Below, piece after piece: positions 18,604 through 26,794 of a stretch of DNA of 64,000 bases; position 1 is the stretch's first letter; every line of letters begins with the position of its first letter. The notes under the pieces are model-generated. The model saw nothing but the letters and a program-made list of their open reading frames with translations, did no database searches and had not been told where the DNA came from. This DNA is from Hormoscilla sp. GUM202 (lineage in GTDB: Bacteria > Cyanobacteriota > Cyanobacteriia > Cyanobacteriales > Desertifilaceae): positions 124,001 to 188,000 of the forward strand of contig RFFC02000002.1 of NCBI GenBank assembly GCA_005518205.2, in the 5' to 3' direction. Made by a program: the position numbers and the translations under genes.

Positions 18604-20403
18604 TCAGCCAAACATCTCGTTAAAGTCTTCTTCAAAAAATCCATCCGGCCACTCATCGATAAAGTCGCCGTCTTCGTCAAGTCTCAATGACAAGCATTTG
18701 GAGCCTTCCGCCCCTCGATCTACATATATTACAGATATATCTTCCGGTTTGAGTTCTCCTTTTCTAATTAACTTCTGAAGCCTGAGCATGAGGTGTTCGC
18801 TGTGGGTTTCTATGATAAACTGATTATTGATACGTGGCTTAATACATTCTGCCAGCAAGGAACCCAGTTCCGCTTGCAAGCGGGGGTGGATGTGAATTTC
18901 TGGTTGCTCGAACAGCAGAGTTGTGTTGCGAGAGAGCATACTCTGAACTATAATTGGCAAAACTTGACTGATGCCAAAACCGACATCTTGCAGGCTGACA
19001 TTGACTCCTGTATACTCATCGACTAACTGCAAGGCAAAGATATCGCTGATTTCATCGGTTTCCGCGTTGATGAATTCGGCCACCTTAAATTCGTATCCTA
19101 AGTCGAAGCGCCCGAGTTGATCGTTCACCTGCTGGAGGAGTTCGGAATTTTTGAACAAAATGTCTGGCAACATTTTTCCCGACTTGCCCACCTGTCTGCC
19201 TGTGTTACCGCTAAAAGTGTAAATCCTTTCTGGGTACTCCCGCAAGGGTCCGATGTATGTCATTTCTTCAAAGAGCGATCGGCATGCTTTGCTAGCTAGT
19301 ATAATCAGATCGGAAATAATAGGGGGATTCTTGGGTTTGTAACTAAGGAAACTAGGGAATAGCTCGTAAAAATTAGACAATTTCCATACTTCTGAAGGAG
19401 GAAAGTCTTTATTATACTGGTCATTGGATCGGACGGGTAAAAATAACCGGCAGTACAGATAGGAATCAATCCAATACTTTGACAAATCTTCCTTTGCTTT
19501 ATCCAAACTGTAATCCTTAAAATGCTCCCCTAATCTAATCAATGATTTTATCAAAGACAATCTAGCTTTTACTTCTTTTATATTAGTAATGTTCGCTTCC
19601 AAATACCCATACACTTTCAATTCTAATTTTTTGATTCCTTTTATATTATCAATTCCTTCTTTTTCTGCTTCTTCTATAATTTTTCTTAACCCCTGTTCAA
19701 TATCATATAAAATATACGGCCATTTTTTTTGCCATCCTTTCTGATGTTCATGTAATTTATACTTCTGAAATATTCTCTGTCCCTCTTGAGATATATTATA
19801 TTTCATCATCCTTAATTTTCGCCCGTACCATCTACCCCAAAGTTGATGATCGTAATTTATCTGCTCTCGCTTTAATGTTGTTTTCTGGGTGCTCTCACTC
19901 TCATCTGGCCTGCTATTTTGCTCTAAAGGTCTATAGCAGATCAATGAAGATGGATCGTCACCCATAAACAGCTCGATACTGGATAGCACTACCTTCGATG
20001 TCTCCTTATCATAGGCAAAAGTAACCTGCAATTCTAAAATTGGAGCCAACTCAAAATCTTTGGGAACGATCTTCCAAAAATCCTCTTGGAGTTCTAGTTT
20101 GTCCAGTTCCAGCTTTACCTTGAACGAGAAAGACTGACTGACATCGTGCCGGTGGACGAATTCCCGATAACTGCCCAGGTTGACGAGATTGCCCTTGGGT
20201 AACAATACCGTATCGGGGTCTTCAGCTTCCTGGAGAGTCTGTTTGAGCAGTAGGAGTGATTGCAGCACCGAACTCTTGCCAGAAGAGTTGGGACCGTAGA
20301 TCAGCGTGATGGGTCGAATCGGAAGTTTCTCCGGTCCGGCAAATGCTTTGAAATTGGTCAGTTGGTACTCTCGCAGCAATATTCTACTCCTTTTCGCGCA
20401 CAA
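18604..20403 (-). CDS. AAA ATPase with C-terminal DUF3696-like region
   Basis: 599 residues. Walker A is GPNSSGKSS at 37-45. A long insert of charged helices (about 200-340) is probably a coiled-coil arm, as in SMC/RecF-like ATPases. The C-terminal half has the signature region QDVGFGISQVLPI, Walker B LLFEQPEIHIHP (near 500) and the switch histidine in FIIETHSEHLMLR (near 530). It ends with a DUF3696-type tail (VIYVDRGAEGSKCLSL). Such OLD/AAA15-type ATPases act as sensors in systems like PARIS, Septu and Gabija. The downstream gene is translationally coupled. The system is unnamed as far as I can tell. Confidence 0.85.
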   Translation of the reverse strand: MCAKRSRILLREYQLTNFKAFAGPEKLPIRPITLIYGPNSSGKSSVLQSLLLLKQTLQEAEDPDTVLLPKGNLVNLGSYREFVHRHDVSQSFSFKVKLELDKLELQEDFWKIVPKDFELAPILELQVTFAYDKETSKVVLSSIELFMGDDPSSLICYRPLEQNSRPDESESTQKTTLKREQINYDHQLWGRWYGRKLRMMKYNISQEGQRIFQKYKLHEHQKGWQKKWPYILYDIEQGLRKIIEEAEKEGIDNIKGIKKLELKVYGYLEANITNIKEVKARLSLIKSLIRLGEHFKDYSLDKAKEDLSKYWIDSYLYCRLFLPVRSNDQYNKDFPPSEVWKLSNFYELFPSFLSYKPKNPPIISDLIILASKACRSLFEEMTYIGPLREYPERIYTFSGNTGRQVGKSGKMLPDILFKNSELLQQVNDQLGRFDLGYEFKVAEFINAETDEISDIFALQLVDEYTGVNVSLQDVGFGISQVLPIIVQSMLSRNTTLLFEQPEIHIHPRLQAELGSLLAECIKPRINNQFIIETHSEHLMLRLQKLIRKGELKPEDISVIYVDRGAEGSKCLSLRLDEDGDFIDEWPDGFFEEDFNEMFG

Positions 20404-20434
20404 CTTGCTTCATGAATTTCGGTCTGGTGGGCGG

Positions 20435-20690
20435 TACACACCCTACATTCTACAATTGTATCACTCCCTGTCTGCCATCAACCCTGTTTCTTAGCTTTTT
20501 CTAGGATTGCCCGATCGCCCTGCACCGGTCAGCCACCATCAAGTACACACCCTACATTCTACAATTGTATCACTCCCTGTCTGCCATCAACCCTGTTTCT
20601 TAGCTTTTTCTGCCCGATCGCCCTGCACCTGTCACCCACCATCTAGTACACACCCTACATTCTACAATTGTATCACTCCTTGCGGTCTGG
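20435..20690. repeat. Tandem repeat of about 109 bp, two full copies and part of a third
   Basis: Units start with TACACACCCTACATTCTACA at 20435, 20544 and 20647. Each carries ATTGTATCACTCC; the second lost six bases (AGGATT). They lie upstream of the AAA ATPase gene, whose promoter may be inside or next to them. Confidence 0.85.
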
Positions 20691-21295
20691 TGGGCGGTGC
20701 CCACCCTACAATTGTATAACTCCTTGCCTGCCAGAAACCGGGTAACTCCTCTCTTACTCTGTTTCTTAGCTTTCACTCCGATTCCCCTTCGCCTTCAGAC
20801 CTGCCAACAGCAGACTCGTGTCCGAGAGTACCACAGAGTAGTATCTCTGGACACGACTTTCGGACACGACTTCCCCAATTATTTTTCTTTTCCGACTTGG
20901 GTTGCGGGCGATGTTTTTGACAAAATCCTCGGTACTTAGCAGCGCATTCATCTAAAGTCTTGCCCAAGGACATAAAAGCCAGATGCCATTGAGTAATGCC
21001 ATCATCCCCCTCGTAAGGTCAGAATTAGGAATGCTTTGCCCCTACAGAGAGGTTTGTTTATTAGCTATTTCAACAGCTTTACTTTGTTGCAGCCTTACAA
21101 TAGTCTATTGCAGTCTTACAATAGTCTATTGCAGTCTTACAATAGTCTATTGCAGTCTTACAATAAGCTATTGTTTGCTTACAATAAGCTATTGTAAACC
21201 TATTGGGTGTTACAATTTTCTGACGCTCGGCGCCAGCAGCACCTGGCGGAGCCTGGTAACGCAGGGTTTGAACCCCCGGCGGGCCGACAGCGAAG
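20691..21295. other. Repeat-rich intergenic region, no supported gene
   Basis: Contains a GTGGGCGGTGCCCAC palindrome (20691-20705), an inverted pair around TCTCGGACACGA/GTCCGAGAG (about 20820-20870), the 21-bp tandem repeat at 21090, and a GGGGGTTCAAAC-type palindrome relic near 21268. Small open frames here have no recognisable domains. Confidence 0.5.
21090..21194. repeat. Five 21-bp tandem repeats
   Basis: Unit CAGTCTTACAATAGTCTATT plus G; later copies read ACAATAAGCTATTG. Each unit contains the near-palindrome CAATAGTCTATTG. This is a short tandemly repeated repetitive sequence of the kind common in filamentous cyanobacteria. Confidence 0.9.
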
Positions 21296-21931
21296 CTATA
21301 AATTTTGCTGCACCATCCAGACTAAAAAGCCCAGAATTTGTTCTACGGGCGGTAATGAATAAACCGATAGGTCGATGGTAGCAGTTTGACCTTCTAGCTT
21401 CAGGAATTGCCATTGAGTGCCATTGCTGACACTGCCGTATATCGTGGAAATCTGTTGGTTATGTTCCCGGTTAAAGAGCTGTGCTGCTACCATTTCTGCT
21501 AGGCATTGTCCTAATCCTGTTTTCAAATCGGCTTGCTTTGCCTCTACAATTATTACAACTGGAGCTTCGATCGCCAGCATTTCGGGCGATCGACTCAGCA
21601 GGAAATCGCAACTTCCTTTTAATCCCAGACTTTCGTCTACCGTGAAATCTTCCCCTGAAAAAAAACTTACTTGTCGATCGAGAAACCGTCTGACTTCAAC
21701 TAAAACCGGAGTTACAATTAGCTCTGATTTTGCTTTTTCACTCCCCGATGCTACTGCAATAGGAATAGTTTCTGCCAGGTATTCTCGCAGCGCCAGAGAA
21801 GGTTCCACAGGAGGAACATCGAGTAAGAAGCAAACGCTTTCAACAGTCGATAGGTGCAAAAACTCTTTGACCTCTCGAACTGTGAAAAATTGGCTATAGG
21901 AGGTTGGTGGTTTTCGAGTTTGGTTCTGCAT
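21296..21931 (-). CDS. PD-(D/E)XK-like protein, paralogue 1
   Basis: 211 residues. GSCDFLLSRSPEMLAIEAP followed by VVIIVEAKQADLKTGLGQC gives the D...E-x-K core; a distal segment reads YGSVSNGTQWQFLKL. It is clearly a paralogue of the gene at 22418 (same core, same C-terminal PVEQILGFLVWM pattern) and more distantly of that at 13534. The two close paralogues flank the yjbQ-like gene on the same strand, which suggests tandem duplication with yjbQ between. Function is unknown; a role as a nuclease or a restriction-related protein is possible. Confidence 0.75.
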   Translation of the reverse strand: MQNQTRKPPTSYSQFFTVREVKEFLHLSTVESVCFLLDVPPVEPSLALREYLAETIPIAVASGSEKAKSELIVTPVLVEVRRFLDRQVSFFSGEDFTVDESLGLKGSCDFLLSRSPEMLAIEAPVVIIVEAKQADLKTGLGQCLAEMVAAQLFNREHNQQISTIYGSVSNGTQWQFLKLEGQTATIDLSVYSLPPVEQILGFLVWMVQQNL

Positions 21932-21955
21932 GGTTATCTTATCGCACTTAACGCT

Positions 21956-22396
21956 TCATTCGCCCCAAACCTGTACGAGAAAAGTCCTGTTTCGGGGACC
22001 GTCTAACTCAAAAAATAACACTGATTGCCAGGTGCCCAAAGCTAACTTGCCATCAATAATAGGAATCACTTCCGAAGTGCTTAACATCATTGCCATCAAG
22101 TGCGAATGGGCATTTATGGGTTCGTCATCGGGAACATCTCGCAAATGCAGGTCGTTATGCAGATATTTTTCCGTGTCAGGCACTAACTTTAACAGATGCA
22201 CTTTCACATCTTCTAGCAATCTTTCTTCATTTTCATTGATCGCCAAGGCAGTGGTTGTGTGTCGCGAAAACACGGTTACCTGACCGCTGATGACGGAGTT
22301 CCTGTCAATTACTTTCTGGATCTGAGGGGTAATGTTGTAGATGCAGATCCCTGTTTCTGTCTCTATGTAAATTATCTCATTGATAATCTTCATTGC
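21956..22396 (-). CDS. YjbQ/UPF0047 family protein (secondary thiamine-phosphate synthase type)
   Basis: 146 residues from the ATG at 22396 (MKIINEIIYIET); an in-frame ATG at 22414 adds six residues, but the purine-rich GAAGAAAAG before 22396 is a better ribosome site. Conserved motifs are FSRHTTTALAINENEERLL, HLRDVPDDEPINAHSHL and IIDGKLALGTWQSVLFFELD. Family members form trimers with a conserved His/Asp metal-like site, and E. coli YjbQ can replace thiamine-phosphate synthase weakly. The physiological role remains unclear. It sits between two PD-(D/E)XK-like genes, 4 bp downstream of the second one's stop. Confidence 0.92.
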   Translation of the reverse strand, partial: AMKIINEIIYIETETGICIYNITPQIQKVIDRNSVISGQVTVFSRHTTTALAINENEERLLEDVKVHLLKLVPDTEKYLHNDLHLRDVPDDEPINAHSHLMAMMLSTSEVIPIIDGKLALGTWQSVLFFELDGPRNRTFLVQVWGE

Positions 22397-22417
22397 TTTT
22401 CTTCGCTTCCCCATCCT

Positions 22418-23023
22418 TTATGTAGTATTTTCAATCATCCACTTGAGAAAGGCCAGAATTTGCCCCACAGGCAACAGCGGATAATCTATCAGATCTATTG
22501 TCACGGTTTTGTCTTGCAATTGCAAGAAGCGCCAGGCCGTGCCATTACTCACCGAACCGAAGATCCGCGACATTGGCCGTTCATTCTGATGATTAAACAG
22601 TTGAGCTGCTACCATGGAAGCAATACATTGCCCTAACCCAACGGTCAGATCCGCCTTCTTCGCTTCCACGATCGCCACCACCGGGGCTTCGATTTCCAAC
22701 AACTCTGGGGACTTACTCAATAAAAAATCACAGACGCCGTTCAATCCCAGAGACTGATCTACCGCGAACTCTTCCCCAGAAAACAAGCTAATTTGCCGAT
22801 TTAACACCCGTCGGACTTCCACTAGCACTGGAGAGATTAAGAGTTCCGATCGGGCTTTTTCGCTGCCTACCGCAGCTAAGGGGATATTCTCAGTCAGGAT
22901 TTCAGCGAGTAAGGGAGACGGTTCAATGGGCGGGATATCTGGGAAAAAGCGTACCCCTTCTACAACTTTCAAGCTAAACTCTTTTTTTACCTTACCAAGG
23001 GAAAATTGACTATAAGACATAAC
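22418..23023 (-). CDS. PD-(D/E)XK-like protein, paralogue 2
   Basis: Best start is ATG 23023 (MSYSQFSLGKVKKEFSLK); an open frame runs back to 23092 but that part lacks similarity to the paralogue. Core: GVCDFLLSKSPELLEIEAP, then VVAIVEAKKADLTVGLGQC, then FGSVSNGTAWRFLQL. Similar over its whole length to the gene at 21296. No methyltransferase lies nearby. Its upstream region carries the 31-bp tandem repeat at 23085. Confidence 0.75.
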   Translation of the reverse strand, partial: VMSYSQFSLGKVKKEFSLKVVEGVRFFPDIPPIEPSPLLAEILTENIPLAAVGSEKARSELLISPVLVEVRRVLNRQISLFSGEEFAVDQSLGLNGVCDFLLSKSPELLEIEAPVVAIVEAKKADLTVGLGQCIASMVAAQLFNHQNERPMSRIFGSVSNGTAWRFLQLQDKTVTIDLIDYPLLPVGQILAFLKWMIENTT

Positions 23024-23084
23024 CAACTCAATGATTCTCTCTATCAGGTAATTATATACTATACTCGTGACCCTGGTCACGATG

Positions 23085-23237
23085 GGAAGCACTAAAGTGC
23101 TTACTACGAACGACCGGAAGCACTAAAGTGCTTACTACGAACGACTGGAAGCACTAAAGTGCTTACTACGAACGACTGGAAGCACTAAAGTGCTTACTAC
23201 GAACGACTGGAAGCACTAAAGTGCTTACTACGAACGG
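23085..23237. repeat. Five 31-bp tandem repeats
   Basis: Units at 23085, 23116, 23147, 23178 and 23209 (GGAAGCACTAAAGTGCTTAC, then TACGAACGAC plus one base). The core AGCACTAAAGTGCT is a palindrome. They are directly adjacent with no spacers, so this is not CRISPR. A related single piece follows the hairpin at 9954. Confidence 0.95.
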
Positions 23238-23255
23238 TATATTTAAAGCTGGCTA

Positions 23256-24608
23256 TTATCGTTCGGGCCAGAGGCGTTGCCACCAATAAGTGGGTCTGGT
23301 TTGAGGGAAATCTATTCTATCTCGGATTTCCTGAATGTCCCATCCAGTTAACTGGGCTAATGTCCGGGCTTCCCGTTCCAGGCGTCCTGGCAATGACCTC
23401 CGATATTCTCGCCCAGCTTCACACTGCATCTCTCCTGTAAATGGATGGCGTAAGATGTAGCGTCCCTGGAAGAATTGACTGTTGGATGTCTCCTGAAACA
23501 TTAAATCTTCGGGGAATCGATCGCGGCTATAGCGGACGTGGATGCGGCTGATAAAAACCCTAGGAATTCTTCTAGGACTTACGGTCGAGTCCAGCCAAAA
23601 TACCCCCGCTTGACGGAGTTCTTCTGGATTGAGGGGGTCCGCCGAACAAGGGTCACAGCTACCCATATCCCAGGCATATTCCAGAAAGGCGACTTTTCGA
23701 TCTTCTCGATTATAAGCTGTTTTGAACATGGCTTGATAGAAATCCCCAAATTCCTTTTTGACGAAGATGGGAATCTCCACATTGGAGGGAATTTCCACTG
23801 TCCGGTAGTTGGTAATCTCCGCTTGCCCTTTGGGTGATAAGATATAAACTATCAAATCTTGCTCGCTGTTGGCGTTCATCATCCCCAGACGAATGGGTAA
23901 CATGAATTTGGGCGATTCGTAAGCCATCATCAGCGGTCGCAGGTATTGATACTCCGATTCTTCAAATTCGGCTAGATTGACTTTGGCGACGAAGAATTTC
24001 ATCCCTTGGCGGATGTAGGGTCTGAGTATGCGATCGGCACCCCTGGGAACTCGGTATCCATTCCGGTTTAACCAGGTTTGCAGTCCGTTAGATTCTTTGG
24101 CCGAGAGAATCACGATGTCGTATTCTCCGACGCTAAATTGGGATTCTACGGTCACCCCGAGGGCATCGTCTCCAGTAACTCCGCCGGAGTCAATTGATGC
24201 TTCTGGTGCTGACCCAACCCGATCGTATATGCGGGGAGGCGCACAAGGGTCTGGGTCAAAATATTCTACCAGTCGGGGGGCACTGAAGGCGTCTAGTCGC
24301 TCGATAATTTGCGGGTCGCCCACATTAACTTGGTCTTCTCTCAGGATGACCGGAACGGGCACGACTAAAGCAAAATCTTTCACATCCCCTTGATAGTCGT
24401 TCGCCATTGTTAATACCGTGCGATCGCCATCACGGGCAATAACGACTTGAGAGGCTTGGTTGTAAAGACTGGTATCGGCTTTAGCGACATAGAATCCGCA
24501 AAATGCCCCAGCAACTGGAGTATAGCCGAGCCATGTCACTAATGTCAACAGCAGCGCGATTGCGCTGCGCGCACACGGCTGCGCGATCGGGAATCGAAAT
24601 CTTTTCAT
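23256..24608 (-). CDS. DUF2330 family exported protein
   Basis: 450 residues. A signal peptide is evident (basic start MKRFRF, hydrophobic SAIALLLTLVTWLGYTP, likely cut at VAGA-FC). The mature start FCGFYVAKADTSLYNQAS and VVIARDGDRTVLTMANDYQG are typical of DUF2330 proteins, predicted periplasmic or surface proteins of unknown function. Cysteine pairs (CDPCSAD, DPCAPP) may form disulphides. Bases 24558-24590, encoding part of the signal region, contain the repeat type GCGCTGCGCGCACACGGCTG, which suggests a repeat element absorbed into the leader peptide. Confidence 0.85.
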   Translation of the reverse strand: MKRFRFPIAQPCARSAIALLLTLVTWLGYTPVAGAFCGFYVAKADTSLYNQASQVVIARDGDRTVLTMANDYQGDVKDFALVVPVPVILREDQVNVGDPQIIERLDAFSAPRLVEYFDPDPCAPPRIYDRVGSAPEASIDSGGVTGDDALGVTVESQFSVGEYDIVILSAKESNGLQTWLNRNGYRVPRGADRILRPYIRQGMKFFVAKVNLAEFEESEYQYLRPLMMAYESPKFMLPIRLGMMNANSEQDLIVYILSPKGQAEITNYRTVEIPSNVEIPIFVKKEFGDFYQAMFKTAYNREDRKVAFLEYAWDMGSCDPCSADPLNPEELRQAGVFWLDSTVSPRRIPRVFISRIHVRYSRDRFPEDLMFQETSNSQFFQGRYILRHPFTGEMQCEAGREYRRSLPGRLEREARTLAQLTGWDIQEIRDRIDFPQTRPTYWWQRLWPER

Positions 24609-24755
24609 GGGAATTGCTTGTGGGTTAGGGGTTATACCAATTTTACCTCTCGTTCCCAGGTTCTACCTGGGAACGGTCTTCTGAGGCTCCTGCCTCCTCT
24701 TTTTCAAGTCTCTCATTAATCAAATGCTATTATCCTTCCATCGGAGACCGATAAC

Positions 24756-25106
24756 TTACCTCAGGAATTTACTCCCGATGGCGAGGGTGCCTGCTAAGAC
24801 CATTGTACTGTAGTGGTCTGTCCGCAGCAAGAGGCTTAAACCTAGGGCTGTGATGAGGGCACTTTTGAGGTTAGATAGGGAAGAGGCCCAGCGGGGGCGA
24901 TCGCCGTCCGGGGCCTGTTTGGTCGGGAATTTCTGGGGTTCGATCCGTTGTCTGAGGGTGTTTGCTATCCACTGAGTACACAAGCAGGTGGCGATCGCGA
25001 CTATAATGAAGTCGGGTCGTAAAGTCCAGTCTCTGGTGCCGATGCCTAGGGCTAGGAACAGGGATAGAAAGAGAATTTGGTTTTCTCTGGGGTCAACTTG
25101 CTGCAT
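24756..25106 (-). CDS. N-terminal fragment of an NqrB/RnfD-like membrane protein
   Basis: 116 residues with three hydrophobic segments. ILFLSLFLALGIGTRDWTL and SALITALGLSLLLRTDHYST match the start of cyanobacterial RnfD/NqrB-type proteins, which are normally near 300 residues. The frame stops directly after LAIGSKFLR, where the family continues with the quinone/flavin-binding part; no continuation is visible downstream. This is therefore probably a truncated gene, though a short membrane protein cannot be excluded. Confidence 0.55.
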   Translation of the reverse strand: MQQVDPRENQILFLSLFLALGIGTRDWTLRPDFIIVAIATCLCTQWIANTLRQRIEPQKFPTKQAPDGDRPRWASSLSNLKSALITALGLSLLLRTDHYSTMVLAGTLAIGSKFLR

Positions 25107-25229
25107 GATTACCTCACCGATGGCGATTGATGCTAACTTTTATTATGATAGCAGGGGTCGGAATGTCAAGGTTACAGAAAATGTAACCGAACCAGAAGAC
25201 TGCTTCTGATACTATCAACAAAGCCCATA

Positions 25230-25448
25230 TTGAGTCAAGATGCCACGAACACCTTGAAAGAATCCTATCTAGTTGATGCCAATGGTAATACCATTGGGGT
25301 ACTGCTGGATATAGAATATTACTAGCAACTGCTCGCACAGTCGGAAGAGCTAGAGTCAATTCGTGCCTATGATGTTGCTAAGGCATCAGGCGATGATGCC
25401 TTTCCTTTCGAGCAGGCGATCGCAGAAATAGAACATAATCGCCAATGA
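25230..25448 (+). pseudogene. Type II antitoxin remnant, in-frame stop
   Basis: The frame reads YLVDANGNTIGVLLDIEYY, then TAG at 25323-25325, then QLLAQSEELESIRAYDVAKA and PFEQAIAEIEHNRQ, ending in a TGA that overlaps the toxin ATG. The content and the ATGA overlap fit a RelB/Phd-like antitoxin of a RelE pair. A single nonsense mutation in the middle disables it. The start codon is uncertain (TTG 25230 or further upstream). Confidence 0.7.
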
Positions 25449-25725
25449 ATTACAATATTTTCATTTTGCGGTCTGCTCAGAAGCAATTGAATTGCCCACT
25501 TTGGCTTACGCACGAGTCCGGGATGCCATTTTTGCTCTTGCCGAAGATCCCAGACCTCCAGGCTGTTTGAAGCTAACAAATCGTGAAGGTTGGCGCATCC
25601 GAGTGGGCGATTATCGGGTGATTTACGAGATTGACGATACCGAAAACATTGTTACAATTCTTGATGTCGATCGTCGGCGCGATGTTTACCGCCGATCGCC
25701 ATGCGTGCCCGATCGCGCACAGTAG
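25445..25725 (+). pseudogene. RelE/ParE-type toxin, frameshifted
   Basis: Starts at ATG 25445 as MNYNIFILRSAQKQL, then shifts frame near 25490 and continues YARVRDAIFALAEDPRPPG, CLKLTNREGWRIRVGDYR and VIYEIDDTENIVTILDV. That is the whole RelE/ParE fold with the conserved WRIRVGDYRVIY core. RelE homologues cleave mRNA on the ribosome. With the antitoxin also broken, toxin loss probably came first or together. It overlaps the convergent HAD gene by about 74 bp. Confidence 0.85.
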
Positions 25726-26371
25726 AGTCCAGCAGTTGCCACAACTGAGGTGCGGCAAAGTCAGCGATCGCCATTTTTGCTCCCACTGCTAAAAGAACTT
25801 CCCGGGAGTGGGTAGAGGTAATGCCAATGCTATAGATACCTGCGGCCACAGCGGCAATCATGCCAGAAGGAGAGTCTTCAAAGGCGATCGCCTCTTGTGG
25901 GGAAACTCCCAACCGACTGAGGGCCAGATTATAGGGGGCTGGATCTGGTTTAGCTGCGATCGCCTCATCTCCCAGCACAACTATATCAAAGCTATCTGTC
26001 AGTTCGAGCACCTCTAACATAAACTTAGCATTGGCACGGGGAGCATTAGTGACCGCAGCAGTTTGCAACTTATGGGTATCGATCCAGGATAACATATCCA
26101 GCAGTCCTGCTAAGGGTTTAAGACTCAAAGCCAATTCCCGAAACCGAGCTTCTTTGTCCTCAGCAAGTTTCTCTCCTGCAGTTTTTGTAAGCTGGGGGAG
26201 GATATCCTCCACTATAGCTGAATTTTGCCGTCCGCTGATGTGACCTCTGTAGAAGGTTTTATCCATTTCTATGCCATAGTCTTGGAGGATATCCTGCCAA
26301 ACCTGGTAATGGAGATGGTCAGTGTTAACTATTGTGCCATCCAGGTCAAGTAAAATTGCTTCGATCGTCAT
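25652..26371 (-). CDS. HAD-superfamily hydrolase, beta-phosphoglucomutase-like
   Basis: 239 residues. Motif I is LLDLDGTIVNTD (both aspartates present), motif II VTNAPRA, motif III around KPDPAPYNLALSRLG and motif IV AFEDSPSGMIAAVAAG. The cap domain is the small helical type found in beta-phosphoglucomutase-like phosphatases (CbbY/Gph group). It acts on a small phosphorylated sugar or similar; the substrate is unknown. The last about 25 residues run past the normal end of the fold and overlap the RelE pseudogene on the other strand. Confidence 0.9.
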   Translation of the reverse strand: MTIEAILLDLDGTIVNTDHLHYQVWQDILQDYGIEMDKTFYRGHISGRQNSAIVEDILPQLTKTAGEKLAEDKEARFRELALSLKPLAGLLDMLSWIDTHKLQTAAVTNAPRANAKFMLEVLELTDSFDIVVLGDEAIAAKPDPAPYNLALSRLGVSPQEAIAFEDSPSGMIAAVAAGIYSIGITSTHSREVLLAVGAKMAIADFAAPQLWQLLDSTVRDRARMAIGGKHRADDRHQEL

Positions 26372-26386
26372 GTACCGGGACTAAGA

Positions 26387-26411
26387 GTAGGGTGGGCAAT
26401 GCCCACCTTAC
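26387..26411. repeat. Palindromic repeat GTAGGGTGGGCA/TGCCCACC
   Basis: Near-perfect palindrome in front of the HAD gene. Variants occur at about 14206, 20688, 29846, 30728, 32626, 50402 and 51998, nearly always between genes. Confidence 0.8.
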
Positions 26412-26794
26412 CACAATTTAACCCCCCTGACTGAGGCAAACGAAAATCTACTTGACCGTTAGTTACTGTTAGACGAGACCCGCCCCCAAAGTACATGAGC
26501 AGTCAGTTGTTTGCCATCATACATAATGGGAGGGGTACTCAATGACAGCCGATCTCCCTGACACCGAGACCCTCGCTTGGATTATCCGGATGCGCTGAAC
26601 TGGGCCTTGGAGGGCGTTTCCGTATATCGGGGAAATGTCAGCGGACAGAATATCCGCAGGTTTCTCAAAAATTTTGAGCTGGATCTAGACAACCATGGGC
26701 CAGCAGTTGTCCGGCAAGGCTTTGTCAAGTGGTTCAATGGAATTCTGAGAAATCAAATCGCTGGGATATGGGAGAGAAAAAGGAGACAATTGCT

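Noticed and set aside
20983..21381. 132-residue frame with a 7-residue repeat (SLTIVYC)
   Set aside because: Created by the 21-bp tandem repeat; it runs into antisense of the gene at 21296 and has no domain.
23085..23237. Five regular repeats that at first look like a CRISPR array
   Set aside because: The 31-bp units are directly adjacent with no spacers, and no cas gene is in the window.
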